Positions 1 to 9,655 of a DNA stretch of 52,657 bases are shown here, in pieces. The notes below the pieces were generated by a model that saw only the letters and a program-made list of their open reading frames with translations, was not told the origin of the DNA and searched no databases. How positions within the stretch are numbered: the stretch's first letter is position 1; each line of letters begins with the position of its first letter. Source of the stretch: Pseudomonadota bacterium (GTDB lineage: Bacteria; Pseudomonadota; Alphaproteobacteria; Rhizobiales; Xanthobacteraceae); assembly GCA_003576765.1 (NCBI GenBank), contig QEVP01000024.1:1-52657 (forward strand), read 5' to 3'. Both the position numbers and the translations under genes were made by a program.

Positions 1-917
1 TCGGTCTGCGCGCGGCTTGCGCTGACGCGCGAGAGCTGACGCTCGAACGTGGCGTTGCCGGCGCCGGGCTTGACCGGGACGAACGGTCCGCCGACGCCGC
101 GCGGAGCAGCGGCCCCGCGCAGATGTGCGCCGCCGAGCCCGAGGTCGCCGAGGGCGGCGCGCATCCGCCGCGCGCGCGTCTCGTAGTAGTCCTCCGCCGA
201 GGCCAGGGTCGCGAACTGGTGCTGCTCGACGCGGTCGAGCGAGGCTTGCAGTCGCGTGATGACCCCGTCGGTTTCCTTGACGCCGGCCTCGTGCGGGGCG
301 GCGTCGCGCGCGGCCACGGCGCGCGATTGCAGCCGCGCCTCGCGGTCGGGGGGCGCAACGAAGGTCACGGTGTCGTTGATCGGTGACGGTTTTGGCGCGG
401 CGGGCGGCTCCTGGAACGAGATGCCGCGTGCCAGCGGCTTGATCGACCCGGTCGGGGCGAGATCGGGCAGGGCGCTCATCGCCGTGGCGCGCGATTCCAG
501 CAGGGCCTGCCGGCGCATGATCTGGTCGAGCTTGCGGCCGAATTGCTCCTGATCGAGCATCTGCTTGCTGGTGGTGCGGTCGATGCGCGCGCGCAGTTCG
601 GCGATGCGATCCTCGTAGGCGTATTGCATCTGGGCCTGTCGGGCGATCAGGCGCGTCAGCACGTCGTCGCGGAAGGCGAAGTATGTGGCGGTGGCCGCCG
701 ACCAGCCGCCCATCAGCACGATGCTGCCGACAGCCGCCCAAAATACCACCGGGCCGAAGCGGACCTGGCGGCCGGCATGAGCGATGACGTAGGCAGGCGT
801 TCGGGCAAGCTTTTGCGCCTTTTTAGGCGCCGGTTGGGGGTGCCGAACGGAAGCCCGGGCGGGGCCTGAGACGTGGCGCAACGGCGTCGCGGGCTGGGGG
901 CTCGTGCGGCTCGACAT
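1..917 (-). CDS. M23-peptidase-like membrane protein, N-terminal part (cut by window edge)
   Basis: An open frame starts with ATG at 917 and stays open through at least 305 codons to base 1, so the gene is incomplete here. GGAG sits five bases upstream of the start. Seen: a basic, Pro-rich cytoplasmic head (residues 1-55), one membrane segment (about 56-80, FGPVVFWAAVGSIVLMGGWS), then a charged, coiled-coil-prone periplasmic stretch rich in R, E, Q and A. The catalytic domain would lie off the window. In related Bradyrhizobium/Rhodopseudomonas genomes, a membrane-anchored M23 (LytM) endopeptidase with this architecture sits next to bcp. The peptidase name is therefore inferred from context and N-terminal architecture. 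Confidence is high that it is a gene and moderate for the product. Confidence 0.65.
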   Translation of the reverse strand, partial: MSSRTSPQPATPLRHVSGPARASVRHPQPAPKKAQKLARTPAYVIAHAGRQVRFGPVVFWAAVGSIVLMGGWSAATATYFAFRDDVLTRLIARQAQMQYAYEDRIAELRARIDRTTSKQMLDQEQFGRKLDQIMRRQALLESRATAMSALPDLAPTGSIKPLARGISFQEPPAAPKPSPINDTVTFVAPPDREARLQSRAVAARDAAPHEAGVKETDGVITRLQASLDRVEQHQFATLASAEDYYETRARRMRAALGDLGLGGAHLRGAAAPRGVGGPFVPVKPGAGNATFERQLSRVSASRAQT

Positions 918-1066
918 GGACACTCCAACGCCGGCAACGCGGGAACCGACCGGCTGTAACTGGTGCCGATTTGAGGCCGACGTGGTTAATTTTCGGCGAA
1001 CGGATCAGGAAAAATCCGACCCGATTGCAGTGCCTGCGGGGAGTGCCAGCCGCCGACGATGACGGC

Positions 1067-1705
1067 TCAGTCCGATAACGCGCGGGCGGCCGCCAGCACC
1101 TCCTCGGCGTGCCCTTCAACCTTCACATTACGCCAGAGACGGGCGACGCGGCCATCGGCGCCGATCAGAACCGTTGTGCGAATAATTCCCTCGAAGGTCT
1201 TGCCGTACAGCATTTTTTCGCCCCAGACGCCGTAGCGGTTCAGCATTGTGTGCGTCACGTCCGAGCCGAGCGGCACGGTAAGGCCGTGCTTGTCGCGAAA
1301 CGTCGCCTGTTTCGCCGGCAGATCCGCCGAGACGCCGAGCACGGCGGTGTTGCAGGCCGCGAAGGCGTCCTTGAGATGGGAGAAGTCGATCGCCTCGCGG
1401 GTGCAGCCGGGGGTGTCGGCGCGCGGATAGAAGAAGATCGCAAGCTTGCGCCCGGCGAAGTCGGCGAGGGCCACCGTGCCGCCGCCATCGCGCGGCAGCC
1501 GGAAGGCCGGAGCGCGCTGTCCCTCGACAAGGCACTTCGGAGCGGCGGCCGCACCCGCCGTCTTGGCCGCAGCCCTGGGAGCAGCCTTGGGAGCAGACTT
1601 GGAAGCAGACTTGGTCCTGGTCCCGCCGGCCGGTTTTCCGACGGGCTTGGCGAGGGCTTTTGCGGTGGTTTTCCTGGCGGTCTTCCCGGCGGCTTTCTTG
1701 GCCAT
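1067..1705 (-). CDS. bcp: Bcp-type peroxiredoxin with Lys/Ala-rich N-terminal tail
   Basis: Thiol peroxidase of the Bcp/PrxQ class (AhpC-TSA fold), which reduces hydroperoxides at the expense of thioredoxin. The motif DTPGCTREA places the peroxidatic cysteine at residue 101. The usual second cysteine five residues later is missing (Ile-Asp at that place); C118 is the only nearby alternative for resolution. The enzyme domain starts near residue 58. Before it lies a roughly 57-residue tail of Lys, Ala, Pro, Thr and Ser (AKKAAGKTARKTTAK...), which is absent from E. coli Bcp (about 156 aa) and resembles histone-H1-like tails. The tail is encoded by short degenerate repeats around 1570-1690. A role for the tail in binding DNA or polyanions is inference. 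Confidence 0.9.
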   Translation of the reverse strand: MAKKAAGKTARKTTAKALAKPVGKPAGGTRTKSASKSAPKAAPRAAAKTAGAAAAPKCLVEGQRAPAFRLPRDGGGTVALADFAGRKLAIFFYPRADTPGCTREAIDFSHLKDAFAACNTAVLGVSADLPAKQATFRDKHGLTVPLGSDVTHTMLNRYGVWGEKMLYGKTFEGIIRTTVLIGADGRVARLWRNVKVEGHAEEVLAAARALSD

Positions 1706-1840
1706 GCGCCTTCCTTTCGTCGCTTTCGCCGGGTCAACAGTGAATCCGGCTTCGCGTCGGCGGATCGGTTGGACGGAGCGCGTGCAAACGCGCCGTCCGG
1801 GACATAAAGTGCGGTGAATCGTCCGCCGTACCGGCCAAAG

Positions 1841-1920
1841 CTAGAGCCTTTCCGGTCCCGATGGTATCCGAGCCGAGGCTCTAAGGGGTGTTTTGACGCG
1901 CTTTCCCGATGCGAAACGGT
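1841..1920. repeat. Dispersed hairpin repeat, family A copy 1 (in 1706-2070 gap)
   Basis: The 365-base gap between the divergent bcp and YhdP-like genes holds no convincing gene. It contains an imperfect palindrome with arms TAGAGCC (1842-1848) and GGCTCTA (1877-1883), followed by a tail (GTTTTGACGCGCTTTCCC...GCGAA). The same layout recurs at 17890-18056 and, inverted, at 41690-41757. The gap also carries the promoter region for both flanking genes, but I cannot assign promoter boxes with confidence. Confidence 0.6.
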
Positions 1921-2070
1921 CTACGCTTCGCCCGAAGGCGCCATGGAGCAAAACCCGGAATGTGGAAACGAGCTTTCCGGGGCGGCTGCGCGACCAGAAT
2001 GACCGCTTATCGCTGCGAGCGCTTGAACTGGACGCGGAGTCGAACCCTGACAGCCGAGGAAAGCCGGTAA

Positions 2071-5000
2071 ATGCCGTCCGAAGAGCGCCCGTCACGGACT
2101 GACGCGATGTCGCCGGCGACCCGTCGGAGTCGCGGGCCGGGCCGGCCTTCGGGAGGGCCGGCGAACAACCGGGCGCAAGGTGACATGTACCGCAGTTCCC
2201 GCTCGGCCCACTGGGACGCATCCGAGCACTGGGACGACGATGACGAGGCCATGAGCCGGCAGGCGCGGCGGCTTCTGGCGCGGCGCCGGCGTAGCGTTCA
2301 CCGGGTCGGCGACCTGTGGGGTGCGCTGTTCGCGGGCCTCCACCGCCGCCCCTGGCTGCGGCGGACGCTTGCCACGGTGTCGACGCTGGCCGCCGTGGTC
2401 GCGCTGTGCTTTGCGGTCCTATGGTGGAGGCTCGGTGCCGGGCCGATCAACCTCGATATGGCGACGCCGTGGCTGGCCAGCGCCATCGCCCAGAATTTCG
2501 GCCCCGGCGAGACCGTCGAGGTCGGCGGCACCCAGATCGAGCGCGCCGGCCGCATCCGCATCGCCGTGCGTATCCGCGACATCGTGGTGCGCGACCGCGA
2601 TCAGGCAATCGTTGCGAGCGCGCCGAAGGCCGAGGTCCGGTTGTCGGGGCGGGCACTGCTGTTCGGTCAGCTTCGCGCCGAAAGCCTCAACCTCGTCGAT
2701 GCCGAACTCTCGGTCAGGATCGAGCCGGACGGGCAGGTGCTGATATCCGCCGGCTCGAACGCCCAGCCGGTGCCGGCCGGCCATACTGCTCCGGCGACGC
2801 CGCCCGCTGATGCGGCGCTGCCTGCCGACGCGGCGCCCGCCGCGCCCGCGCCCTCCGACGAGGCGTCCGCGCCAGGCGGCTTCGGCACCTTGCTCGCCTG
2901 GCTCGACAGCCTGAGCCTGAGCGGGCTCGACGGTCAGAACCTCGATGAGATCGGCCTCAAGAACGGCCGCCTGATCGTCGATGACCGCCAGCGCGGCAAC
3001 CAGTGGAGTTTTGAGAACATCGACCTCAGCCTGCGCCGCCCCGGCGCCGGCGGTATCGCGTTTCGGATCGGTGAGGCCGGCCAGACCCCGTGGTCGCTCG
3101 CGATGACGGTCGGTGCGCCCGAGAACGGGGTCCGCGCCGTCGATATCAAGGCGAGCAAGGTGTCGATCAGCACCTTGCTGTTGGCGTGGCGGGTGAAGGG
3201 GCTGACCTACAGTTCCGACCTGCCGCTGACCGGCGAAGTGAAGGGCGAGATCGGGCGCGACGGCCTGCCGACGCATTTCCGCGGCAGCCTGGTTGCCGGC
3301 GCCGGCCATATCATCGACAGCGAAACGCCCGACTACCCGATGCCGATCGATCGGGCCGAGGTCAGTCTGGAATGGGATGCCGGCCGGCGCGTGCTGGTCG
3401 CGCCGTTCAAGATCGTCTCGGGCGAGAACCGCGTCACGTTGCTCGCGCACCTCACCCCGCCGAACGATCACGTCCCCGACTGGCAGCTCGGCCTCAGCGG
3501 CGGCACCATCGTACTCGGCGGCTACGGCGATGCGCCGCCGATCATCTTCAACAACATCGCGGCCGATCTGCGGTTCGATACCCGCCACAAGCGTGCGGTG
3601 CTGACGCAGGCCAATATCAGCAACGGCGAAGTCGGCGTCGCCGGCACCGGCGCCATCGACTATGCCGAGGAGCCGCGGCTGACGCTCGGCTTCGCCGGCA
3701 CGCCGATGTCGGCGCTGGCGCTGAAGCGGATGTGGCCGATCCTGTTTGCGCCCGAGGTGCGCGAATGGGTGATCGAGCGCATCGAGGCGGGCCAGGTGCG
3801 GCGCATTGATATCGGCATCAACGCACCGCTCGTCAATCTGACGCGCGCCGGCCCGCCGCTGCCCGAGGACGGGCTGTCGGTCAACATCCTCGCCGACGGC
3901 GTGGTGCTGCACCCGGTGGATGGCCTGCCGGCGGTGCACGAGGCCGATCTCGCGGTGCGCGTCACCGGCCGCACCGCCACCGTGAAGGTCGGGCAGGCGA
4001 GCGCGGTGACGCCGGGCGGGCGCAAGCTCGCGCTGTCGGAGGCGCTGTTCGAGGTGCCGGATCTGGCGCCGAAACCGTCGCCGTCGCGGCTGCGCTTCCG
4101 CGTCGATGCGCAGGTCGCCGCGGCGGCGGAAGTCCTCAACTCCGAGCGTCTGAGCGGCTTTGCCGGCACCCCGATCGATCCGGCGACCAGCAAGGGCACG
4201 GTGACGGCGCGGGTCGCGCTCGGCATGCCGGTGCAGGGGGTTTTGACCGAGGCCGATACCACCTACACCATCAATGCCGACCTGACCGGGTTTGCCGCCG
4301 ACAAGCTGGTGCTGAACCAGAAGCTGGAGGCGAACGCGCTCAAGGTCACCGCCAGCAACGATGGGGTGCAGGTCAAGGGCGACGTCAAGATCAACGGCCA
4401 GGCCGGTACGCTCGACTACCGCCGCGCCAAGGGCAGCGACGATGCCGACATCCGCCTGCAGACGGTATTCGACGATGCCAGCCGGGCGCGGCTCGGCATC
4501 GACCTCGGCCCGGCGCTGTCGGGCGCGATCCCGGTCAAGATCGCTGGCCGGATCAGCGCCAAGCCCGACCAGGAGACCAAGCTCGGCGTCGAGATGGACC
4601 TTGCGCCGGCGCGCGTCGATAACGTGCTGCCGGGCTGGTCCAAGGTGGCCGGCAGGCCCGGCCGCGCCACCTTCAACCTGATCCGCAAGCCGCAGTCGAT
4701 CCGGCTCGAGGACGTGGTGATCGACGGCAGCGGCACGACGATCAAGGGCATGCTGGAAGTGGAGGACGACGGCGACGTGCTCGCCGCCAACTTCCCGGTC
4801 TACGCGCCCTCCGAGGGCGACAAGGCCACGCTGCGCGCCGAAGGCAGCGGCGAGGGGCCCGTCAAGGTGACGCTGCGCGGCGAGGTGTTCGACGGCCGCA
4901 ACTTCCTCAGGAGCGCGGTGTCGGGTCGCGACGCCAGCACCAAGGCCAAAACCAAAACTCCGGACTTTGATCTCGACCTCAAGCTCGGCGTCGTCGCCGG

Positions 5001-5748
5001 CTATTACGGCGAGACGTTGCGGGGCGTCGATATCAAGCTGTCGTGGCGCAACGACACCGTGCGCGGCTTCTCGCTCAGCGGCAAGCTCGGCCGCGATACG
5101 CCGCTCAGCGGCGATCTGCGTGGGCGCAATCAGGGCCGCGAGGTCATCTATCTGGAGACCGACGACGCCGGCGCGTTCTTCCGCTTCACCGACGTCTACG
5201 CCAAGATGTACGGCGGCCGGCTGGCGCTGGCGATGGAGCCGCCGGTCGCGGAGCCGGTGGCGCGCGAGGGACTGCTCAACGTCCGCGACTTCACCATCCG
5301 CGGCGAGAGCGCGCTCGATCGCGTCGCCGGCAACACCTCCGGCGTGCCCGGCAAGTCCGGCATCGGCTTCTCGCGGATGCGTGCAGAGTTTACCCGCAAG
5401 AGCGGGCAGCTCACGATCAAGGAAGGTGTGGTGAAGGGGCCGGCGGTCGGCGCGACCATCGAAGGTATCATCGACTACGGCGCCAACCGCGTGCGCATGA
5501 ACGGCACTTTCGTGCCGATGTACGGCCTCAACAACATGTTCGGGCAGATTCCCATTGTCGGGCTGTTTCTCGGTGGCGGCAGCAACGAGGGGCTGATCGG
5601 CGTCACCTACGAGGTGGTCGGCACGCCCGGCCAGCCGGTGCTGCGCGTCAATCCGATCTCGGCGATGGCGCCCGGCGTGCTGCGCAAGATTTTTGAGTTC
5701 AACACCGGGCGGCAGAACAATACGTCCGAATTTCCCGGCAACGATTGA
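2071..5748 (+). CDS. YhdP/AsmA-like envelope protein (DUF3971 family)
   Basis: Very large protein of 1225 aa. A basic, disordered N-terminus (residues 1-95) precedes one membrane segment (about 98-122, LATVSTLAAVVALCFAVLWW). The rest is predicted periplasmic and rich in beta-strand repeats, with a Pro/Ala linker at about 230-270. The C-terminal region has the AsmA-like pattern (GVVKGPAVGATIEGIIDYGANRVRMNGTFVP...GLFLGG). YhdP, TamB and AsmA relatives are bridge-like proteins implicated in moving phospholipids between the inner and outer membranes; that role is known for the family and not shown here. GAGGAAAG lies upstream of the chosen ATG. The gene converges with the MFS gene, with only three bases between the stops. 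Confidence 0.85.
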   Translation: MPSEERPSRTDAMSPATRRSRGPGRPSGGPANNRAQGDMYRSSRSAHWDASEHWDDDDEAMSRQARRLLARRRRSVHRVGDLWGALFAGLHRRPWLRRTLATVSTLAAVVALCFAVLWWRLGAGPINLDMATPWLASAIAQNFGPGETVEVGGTQIERAGRIRIAVRIRDIVVRDRDQAIVASAPKAEVRLSGRALLFGQLRAESLNLVDAELSVRIEPDGQVLISAGSNAQPVPAGHTAPATPPADAALPADAAPAAPAPSDEASAPGGFGTLLAWLDSLSLSGLDGQNLDEIGLKNGRLIVDDRQRGNQWSFENIDLSLRRPGAGGIAFRIGEAGQTPWSLAMTVGAPENGVRAVDIKASKVSISTLLLAWRVKGLTYSSDLPLTGEVKGEIGRDGLPTHFRGSLVAGAGHIIDSETPDYPMPIDRAEVSLEWDAGRRVLVAPFKIVSGENRVTLLAHLTPPNDHVPDWQLGLSGGTIVLGGYGDAPPIIFNNIAADLRFDTRHKRAVLTQANISNGEVGVAGTGAIDYAEEPRLTLGFAGTPMSALALKRMWPILFAPEVREWVIERIEAGQVRRIDIGINAPLVNLTRAGPPLPEDGLSVNILADGVVLHPVDGLPAVHEADLAVRVTGRTATVKVGQASAVTPGGRKLALSEALFEVPDLAPKPSPSRLRFRVDAQVAAAAEVLNSERLSGFAGTPIDPATSKGTVTARVALGMPVQGVLTEADTTYTINADLTGFAADKLVLNQKLEANALKVTASNDGVQVKGDVKINGQAGTLDYRRAKGSDDADIRLQTVFDDASRARLGIDLGPALSGAIPVKIAGRISAKPDQETKLGVEMDLAPARVDNVLPGWSKVAGRPGRATFNLIRKPQSIRLEDVVIDGSGTTIKGMLEVEDDGDVLAANFPVYAPSEGDKATLRAEGSGEGPVKVTLRGEVFDGRNFLRSAVSGRDASTKAKTKTPDFDLDLKLGVVAGYYGETLRGVDIKLSWRNDTVRGFSLSGKLGRDTPLSGDLRGRNQGREVIYLETDDAGAFFRFTDVYAKMYGGRLALAMEPPVAEPVAREGLLNVRDFTIRGESALDRVAGNTSGVPGKSGIGFSRMRAEFTRKSGQLTIKEGVVKGPAVGATIEGIIDYGANRVRMNGTFVPMYGLNNMFGQIPIVGLFLGGGSNEGLIGVTYEVVGTPGQPVLRVNPISAMAPGVLRKIFEFNTGRQNNTSEFPGND

Positions 5749-5751
5749 CCC

Positions 5752-6978
5752 TCACTCCCGCAGTGCCTTGACCGTCATGAACGGGATCATGCCGATCCAG
5801 ATGCTGATGAGCGCGAATCCGATCACCAGATCGTAGCTGCCGGTCAGGTCGTGGATCAGGCCGCCGCTCCATGATCCGAGCGCGGCGCCGAGCCCGCTGC
5901 CGATCGAGATGGTGCCGAAAATGATGCCGGCGCGCTTGCCGCGGAAGATTTGCATGGCGACCGCGGTGATCAGGGGGCCGCGCGAGCCGATGGTCGAGCC
6001 GAAAAACAGGAGAAAGCCGGCCAAGAGCCACAGCGTCGGGAAGCGTTGCAGAAGCCACAGCATGACGAGGCCGATCGATGTCATGGCGTAGCTCAGCAAA
6101 ATGGCGCGGCGACGTCCGATGATGGCGTCGAGCCAGCTTATCGTCAGCATGCCGATCACCAGCACGACGCCGCTGAAACCCCAGGCCGAGGCCGCCTGCA
6201 ACGGCGGAAATCCGGCCTCCACCAGATAGGCGACCACCTGCACTGAAATGGCGTAGACGCCGATCGCGGTGAAGAAGAACGTCGAGAACAGCGACCAGAA
6301 GACGTGATGGCGCATGGCGCTCAGGAGCGTCCAGTCGCCGGCGGCGAGCGGTCGGGTGCCCGCTGCCGCAAGGCCGCCGCTGCCTTTTGCCCAGTGCTGC
6401 CACGGCATCAGCATCAGGGGCACGATGAGGACCAGAAGTGCTGCGCCAAGCGCATGATAGGCACCGCGCCAGCCGAGATGGTCGATCAGGATCTGCGACA
6501 GCGGCAGCATCAGCAGCACGCCGACGCCGGTTGCGGAATAGACCACCGCCATGGCCGTCGGCAGCCGCGGCCCGTACCAGCGCCCGAGCAGCACCGAGTG
6601 CGGCACGGTGCCGAGGCAGGACAGCCCGAACCCTACGGCGATGCCAAGGCAGAGTTGCAACTGCCATAGCCGCGAGGCGAAGGCCGCAAGCGAGAAGCCG
6701 AGGCCGAACAGCGCGAGCCCGACGATGTACACCGCGCGTGGGCCGAGGCGATCGAACAGTCGCCCCGCGAGCGGCGAGGCAAGCCCGCTGGCGAGCGCCG
6801 CGAGCGAGTAGATCGAGACCACTTCGGCGCGGTCCCAGCCGAACCCTTGCGAGATCGGCAACAGGAAGACGGTGAAACTCTCCGAGCTGCCGCGGCCGAT
6901 CAGTGTGAGGGCGAAACAGACGCCGAGGAGGGTGGCGGCAGTGGCACGCGCCCCCGGCGCGGATCTGGTGTTCTCCAT
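5752..6978 (-). CDS. MFS transporter
   Basis: Major facilitator superfamily permease of 408 aa with about twelve hydrophobic segments. The conserved loop after TM2 reads AGRLFDRLGPR, matching the MFS motif G-x-x-x-D-R-x-G-R. It has a short polar N-terminus and no extra domains. The substrate cannot be told from sequence; the overall pattern resembles the monocarboxylate/oxalate-formate-like branch, but this is a weak impression. The ATG at 6978 has AAGAGGG at the right distance. It is transcribed towards the YhdP-like gene and shares no obvious operon partner. Confidence 0.85.
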   Translation of the reverse strand: MENTRSAPGARATAATLLGVCFALTLIGRGSSESFTVFLLPISQGFGWDRAEVVSIYSLAALASGLASPLAGRLFDRLGPRAVYIVGLALFGLGFSLAAFASRLWQLQLCLGIAVGFGLSCLGTVPHSVLLGRWYGPRLPTAMAVVYSATGVGVLLMLPLSQILIDHLGWRGAYHALGAALLVLIVPLMLMPWQHWAKGSGGLAAAGTRPLAAGDWTLLSAMRHHVFWSLFSTFFFTAIGVYAISVQVVAYLVEAGFPPLQAASAWGFSGVVLVIGMLTISWLDAIIGRRRAILLSYAMTSIGLVMLWLLQRFPTLWLLAGFLLFFGSTIGSRGPLITAVAMQIFRGKRAGIIFGTISIGSGLGAALGSWSGGLIHDLTGSYDLVIGFALISIWIGMIPFMTVKALRE

Positions 6979-7066
6979 ATTGGCCCTCTTGCCGGCAACG
7001 CGAACCGGCCAGGCCCGTTATGAAGCGGACATGGGGACGTGTGCTAGGTCTCGATCTTGCGGGCTG

Positions 7067-8320
7067 CTATGCAGGCCGCACAAGGACGTGGCGCTTCTTG
7101 CCGGCGGAGAGCTTGATCACGCCTTCGGCCGTCAGGTGGCCGGCCGTCACCGCCATCTTCTCGTCCGTCACCGGCACATCGTTGACGCGCAAGCCGCCGC
7201 CCTTGATCTGGCGCCGCGCCTCGCCGTTGGACGCGGCAAGCCCGGCGCGCACGAACAGCACCGGCACGCCGATGCCGGCTTCGAGTTCGGCGCGGGCGAC
7301 TTCGAGCGTCGGCAGGCTGTCGGCGATCGCGCCTTCCTCGAAGGTCTTGCGCGCGGTGGCTTCCGCCGCAAGCGCGGCCTCGCGGCCGTGCATCAGCGCG
7401 GTGGCCTCGGTGGCCAGCACCTTCTTGGCCTCGTTGATATCCGCGCCCTGCAACGCGGCCAGACGCGCGATCTCATCGAGCGGCAGCAACGTGAACAGTT
7501 TGAGGAAGCGGCCGACGTCGCCGTCCTCGGTGTTGCGCCAGAACTGCCAATAGTCGTAGACCGGCAGCATGTCGGCGTTGAGCCACACCGCGCCGGCGGC
7601 GGTCTTGCCCATTTTTGCGCCGGAGGCCGTGGTGAGCAGCGGGCAGGTCAGCGCATAGAGCTGGTGGGTGCCCATGCGGCGGCCGAGGTCGATGCCGGTG
7701 ACGATGTTGCCCCACTGGTCGGAGCCGCCCATTTGCAGGTTGCAGCCCAGCCGCCGCGCCAGCTCGACGAAATCGTAGGCTTGCAGGATCATGTAGTTGA
7801 ATTCGATGAACGACAGTTCCTGCTCGCGTTCCAGCCGCATGCGGACCGAGTCCATCGTCAGCATGCGGTTGACCGAGAAGTGGCGGCCGATGTCGCGCAG
7901 CATCTCGATGTAGTTGAGTTTCGTCAGCCACTCGGCGTTGTCGGCCATCACCGCATCGGACGTGCCGTCGCCGAAGCGCAGGAATTTTGCGAACGTGGTC
8001 TTGATCGATGCCTTGTTGGCGTCGATCTGCTCGATGGTGAGTAACCGCCGCGTCTCGTCACGGCCGGAGGGGTCGCCGACCCGCGTGGTGCCGCCGCCCA
8101 TCAGCGTCACCGGCTTGTTGCCGGTTTCCTGCAGCCAGTGCAGCATCATGATCGACAACAGGTGCCCGACATGCAGCGAGGGCGCGGTGCAGTCGTAGCC
8201 GATATAGGCCACGATCTCCTGCCGCGCAGCGAGCGCGTCCAGCCCCTCGGCGTCAGACACCTGATGGATGAAGCCGCGGCTGGCGAGCACGTTGAGGAAG
8301 TCGGATTTGAACGCGGTCAT
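7067..8320 (-). CDS. tyrS: Tyrosyl-tRNA synthetase
   Basis: Class I aminoacyl-tRNA synthetase charging tRNA-Tyr, 417 aa, the usual size for the bacterial TyrRS. It carries the HIGH-type motif LHVGH in the Rossmann domain, the second signature KMGKT, and a C-terminal S4 RNA-binding domain ([21 protein letters not shown]). I chose the ATG at 8320 (protein begins MTAFKSDF), which matches the family start. The frame can be extended to a TTG at 8347, adding nine residues ([12 protein letters not shown]) that look unlike the family. It is divergently arranged with anmK, the two starts being about 100 bases apart. Confidence 0.96.
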   Translation of the reverse strand: MTAFKSDFLNVLASRGFIHQVSDAEGLDALAARQEIVAYIGYDCTAPSLHVGHLLSIMMLHWLQETGNKPVTLMGGGTTRVGDPSGRDETRRLLTIEQIDANKASIKTTFAKFLRFGDGTSDAVMADNAEWLTKLNYIEMLRDIGRHFSVNRMLTMDSVRMRLEREQELSFIEFNYMILQAYDFVELARRLGCNLQMGGSDQWGNIVTGIDLGRRMGTHQLYALTCPLLTTASGAKMGKTAAGAVWLNADMLPVYDYWQFWRNTEDGDVGRFLKLFTLLPLDEIARLAALQGADINEAKKVLATEATALMHGREAALAAEATARKTFEEGAIADSLPTLEVARAELEAGIGVPVLFVRAGLAASNGEARRQIKGGGLRVNDVPVTDEKMAVTAGHLTAEGVIKLSAGKKRHVLVRPA

Positions 8321-8422
8321 GACGGGCTTTTGCGGTTGCAGCGGCAAGGGATTTCCGCCGTCTTAACGATGCCGGTGGGATTATAAGATGTCGCCGCCCG
8401 GCACAAGGCGGCGGGAGCGGGC

Positions 8423-9517
8423 ATGAAGGCAATCGGCTTGATGAGCGGTACCTCGCTGGACGGGGTGGACGTCGCGCTGCTGGACACCGACGGCGAGCGG
8501 ATCGCCGCGTTCGGGCCGAGCGGCTATCGGCCCTATCATGACAATGAGCGTGCGCTGCTGCGGCAGGCGCTGACGGATGCGGCGGGGCTGACGGTGCGCG
8601 CGGCGCGGCCCGGTGTGCTGGCCGAGGCGGAGCGGATCGTCACCCGTGCCCATGTCGAGGCGGTGGCCGCGTTCCTGCGTGACAACGGCCTTATCGCCGG
8701 CGAGATCGATGTCGTCGGGTTCCATGGCCAGACCGTGCTGCATCGGCCCGACCAGCGGCTGACGGTGCAGATCGGTGACGGCGCGGCGCTGGCGCGCGCC
8801 ACCGGCATCGCCGTCGTCCACGATTTTCGCGCCGCCGATGTCGCGGCCGGCGGGCAGGGCGCGCCGCTGGTGCCGGTCTATCACCGGGCGCTGACGCGCG
8901 GCGTGGCGCTCGCCGAGCCGGTGGCGGTGATCAATATCGGTGGCGTCGCAAACGTCAGCTATGTCGACGGCGACACGCTGATCGCCTGCGATGTCGGCCC
9001 CGGCAACGCCTTGCTCGACGATTTCATGATGCGCGCGACCGGCGCGCCGTTCGATGCCGGCGGGCGGCTGGCGGCGCAGGGGCACGTCGACGACGCATGG
9101 CTTGCCGCCGCGCTGGATCGTCCGTTCTTCGCAAAACCGCCGCCGAAATCGCTCGACCGCAACGACTTTGCCGGCCTGCCGCCGCCGGGAGGCGCGGTGG
9201 CCGACGGCGCGGCGACACTGACGATGTTCACGGTCGAGGCGATTGTACGCAGCACACGCCTTTTGCCGCGCCCGGTGCGTCACTGGGTGATCGCCGGCGG
9301 CGGCGCGCGCAACGCCACCATGATGCGCTGGCTGGCGGATCGGCTAGAGCCGGCCGAGGTGCGGAGGGCAGACGATTTGAGCTGGTCGGGCGACGCCATC
9401 GAAGCGCAGGCGTTTGCTTATCTTGCGGTGCGCTCGCTGCACGGCCTGCCGCTGACGTATCCGGCGACCACCGGCGTGGCCGCGCCGCTCACCGGCGGTG
9501 TGCTAGTGCGGCCTTGA
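8423..9517 (+). CDS. anmK: Anhydro-N-acetylmuramic acid kinase
   Basis: Phosphorylates and hydrolyses 1,6-anhydro-MurNAc to MurNAc-6-phosphate during cell-wall recycling, in the cytoplasm. The 364 aa match the family length. The N-terminus has the diagnostic MSGTSLDGVDVALLDTDG. Further family blocks are DVVGFHGQTVLHRP, NIGGVANVSY, DVGPGNALLDDFM and, near the end, the ATP-binding GGGARNATMM. It belongs to the ASKHA kinase fold. It is divergent from tyrS and convergent with the hydrolase gene at 9656-10303. Confidence 0.96.
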   Translation: MKAIGLMSGTSLDGVDVALLDTDGERIAAFGPSGYRPYHDNERALLRQALTDAAGLTVRAARPGVLAEAERIVTRAHVEAVAAFLRDNGLIAGEIDVVGFHGQTVLHRPDQRLTVQIGDGAALARATGIAVVHDFRAADVAAGGQGAPLVPVYHRALTRGVALAEPVAVINIGGVANVSYVDGDTLIACDVGPGNALLDDFMMRATGAPFDAGGRLAAQGHVDDAWLAAALDRPFFAKPPPKSLDRNDFAGLPPPGGAVADGAATLTMFTVEAIVRSTRLLPRPVRHWVIAGGGARNATMMRWLADRLEPAEVRRADDLSWSGDAIEAQAFAYLAVRSLHGLPLTYPATTGVAAPLTGGVLVRP

Positions 9518-9526
9518 AGCTAGGTG

Positions 9527-9648
9527 TCCCGGACGTGGCGCAGCGTGAAACGGTGCGCCACAGAGCCGGGACCGTTGCAGGCGCAGTATGTCCTGATGAT
9601 CCCGGATCAGCGCAGCAGAACGCTGTGCCGCAGCGCATCCGGGATACG
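9527..9648. repeat. Dispersed inverted repeat, family C copy 1
   Basis: The gap between the convergent anmK and hydrolase genes is filled by an imperfect, multi-arm palindrome. It opens with TCCCGGACGTGGCGC and closes with GCGCATCCGGGATA, and also contains internal CGGGACCG and ATCCCGGATCAGCG blocks. Related elements stand at 27667-27788 and 38494-38611. Such GTCCCGG-type intergenic repeats are frequent in this bacterial group. It may also end transcription from both sides. Confidence 0.6.
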
Positions 9649-9655
9649 CCTGCGC

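Noticed and set aside
8321..8347. TTG start for tyrS
   Set aside because: The extra nine residues lack family similarity and no ribosome site precedes the TTG; the ATG at 8320 matches TyrRS.
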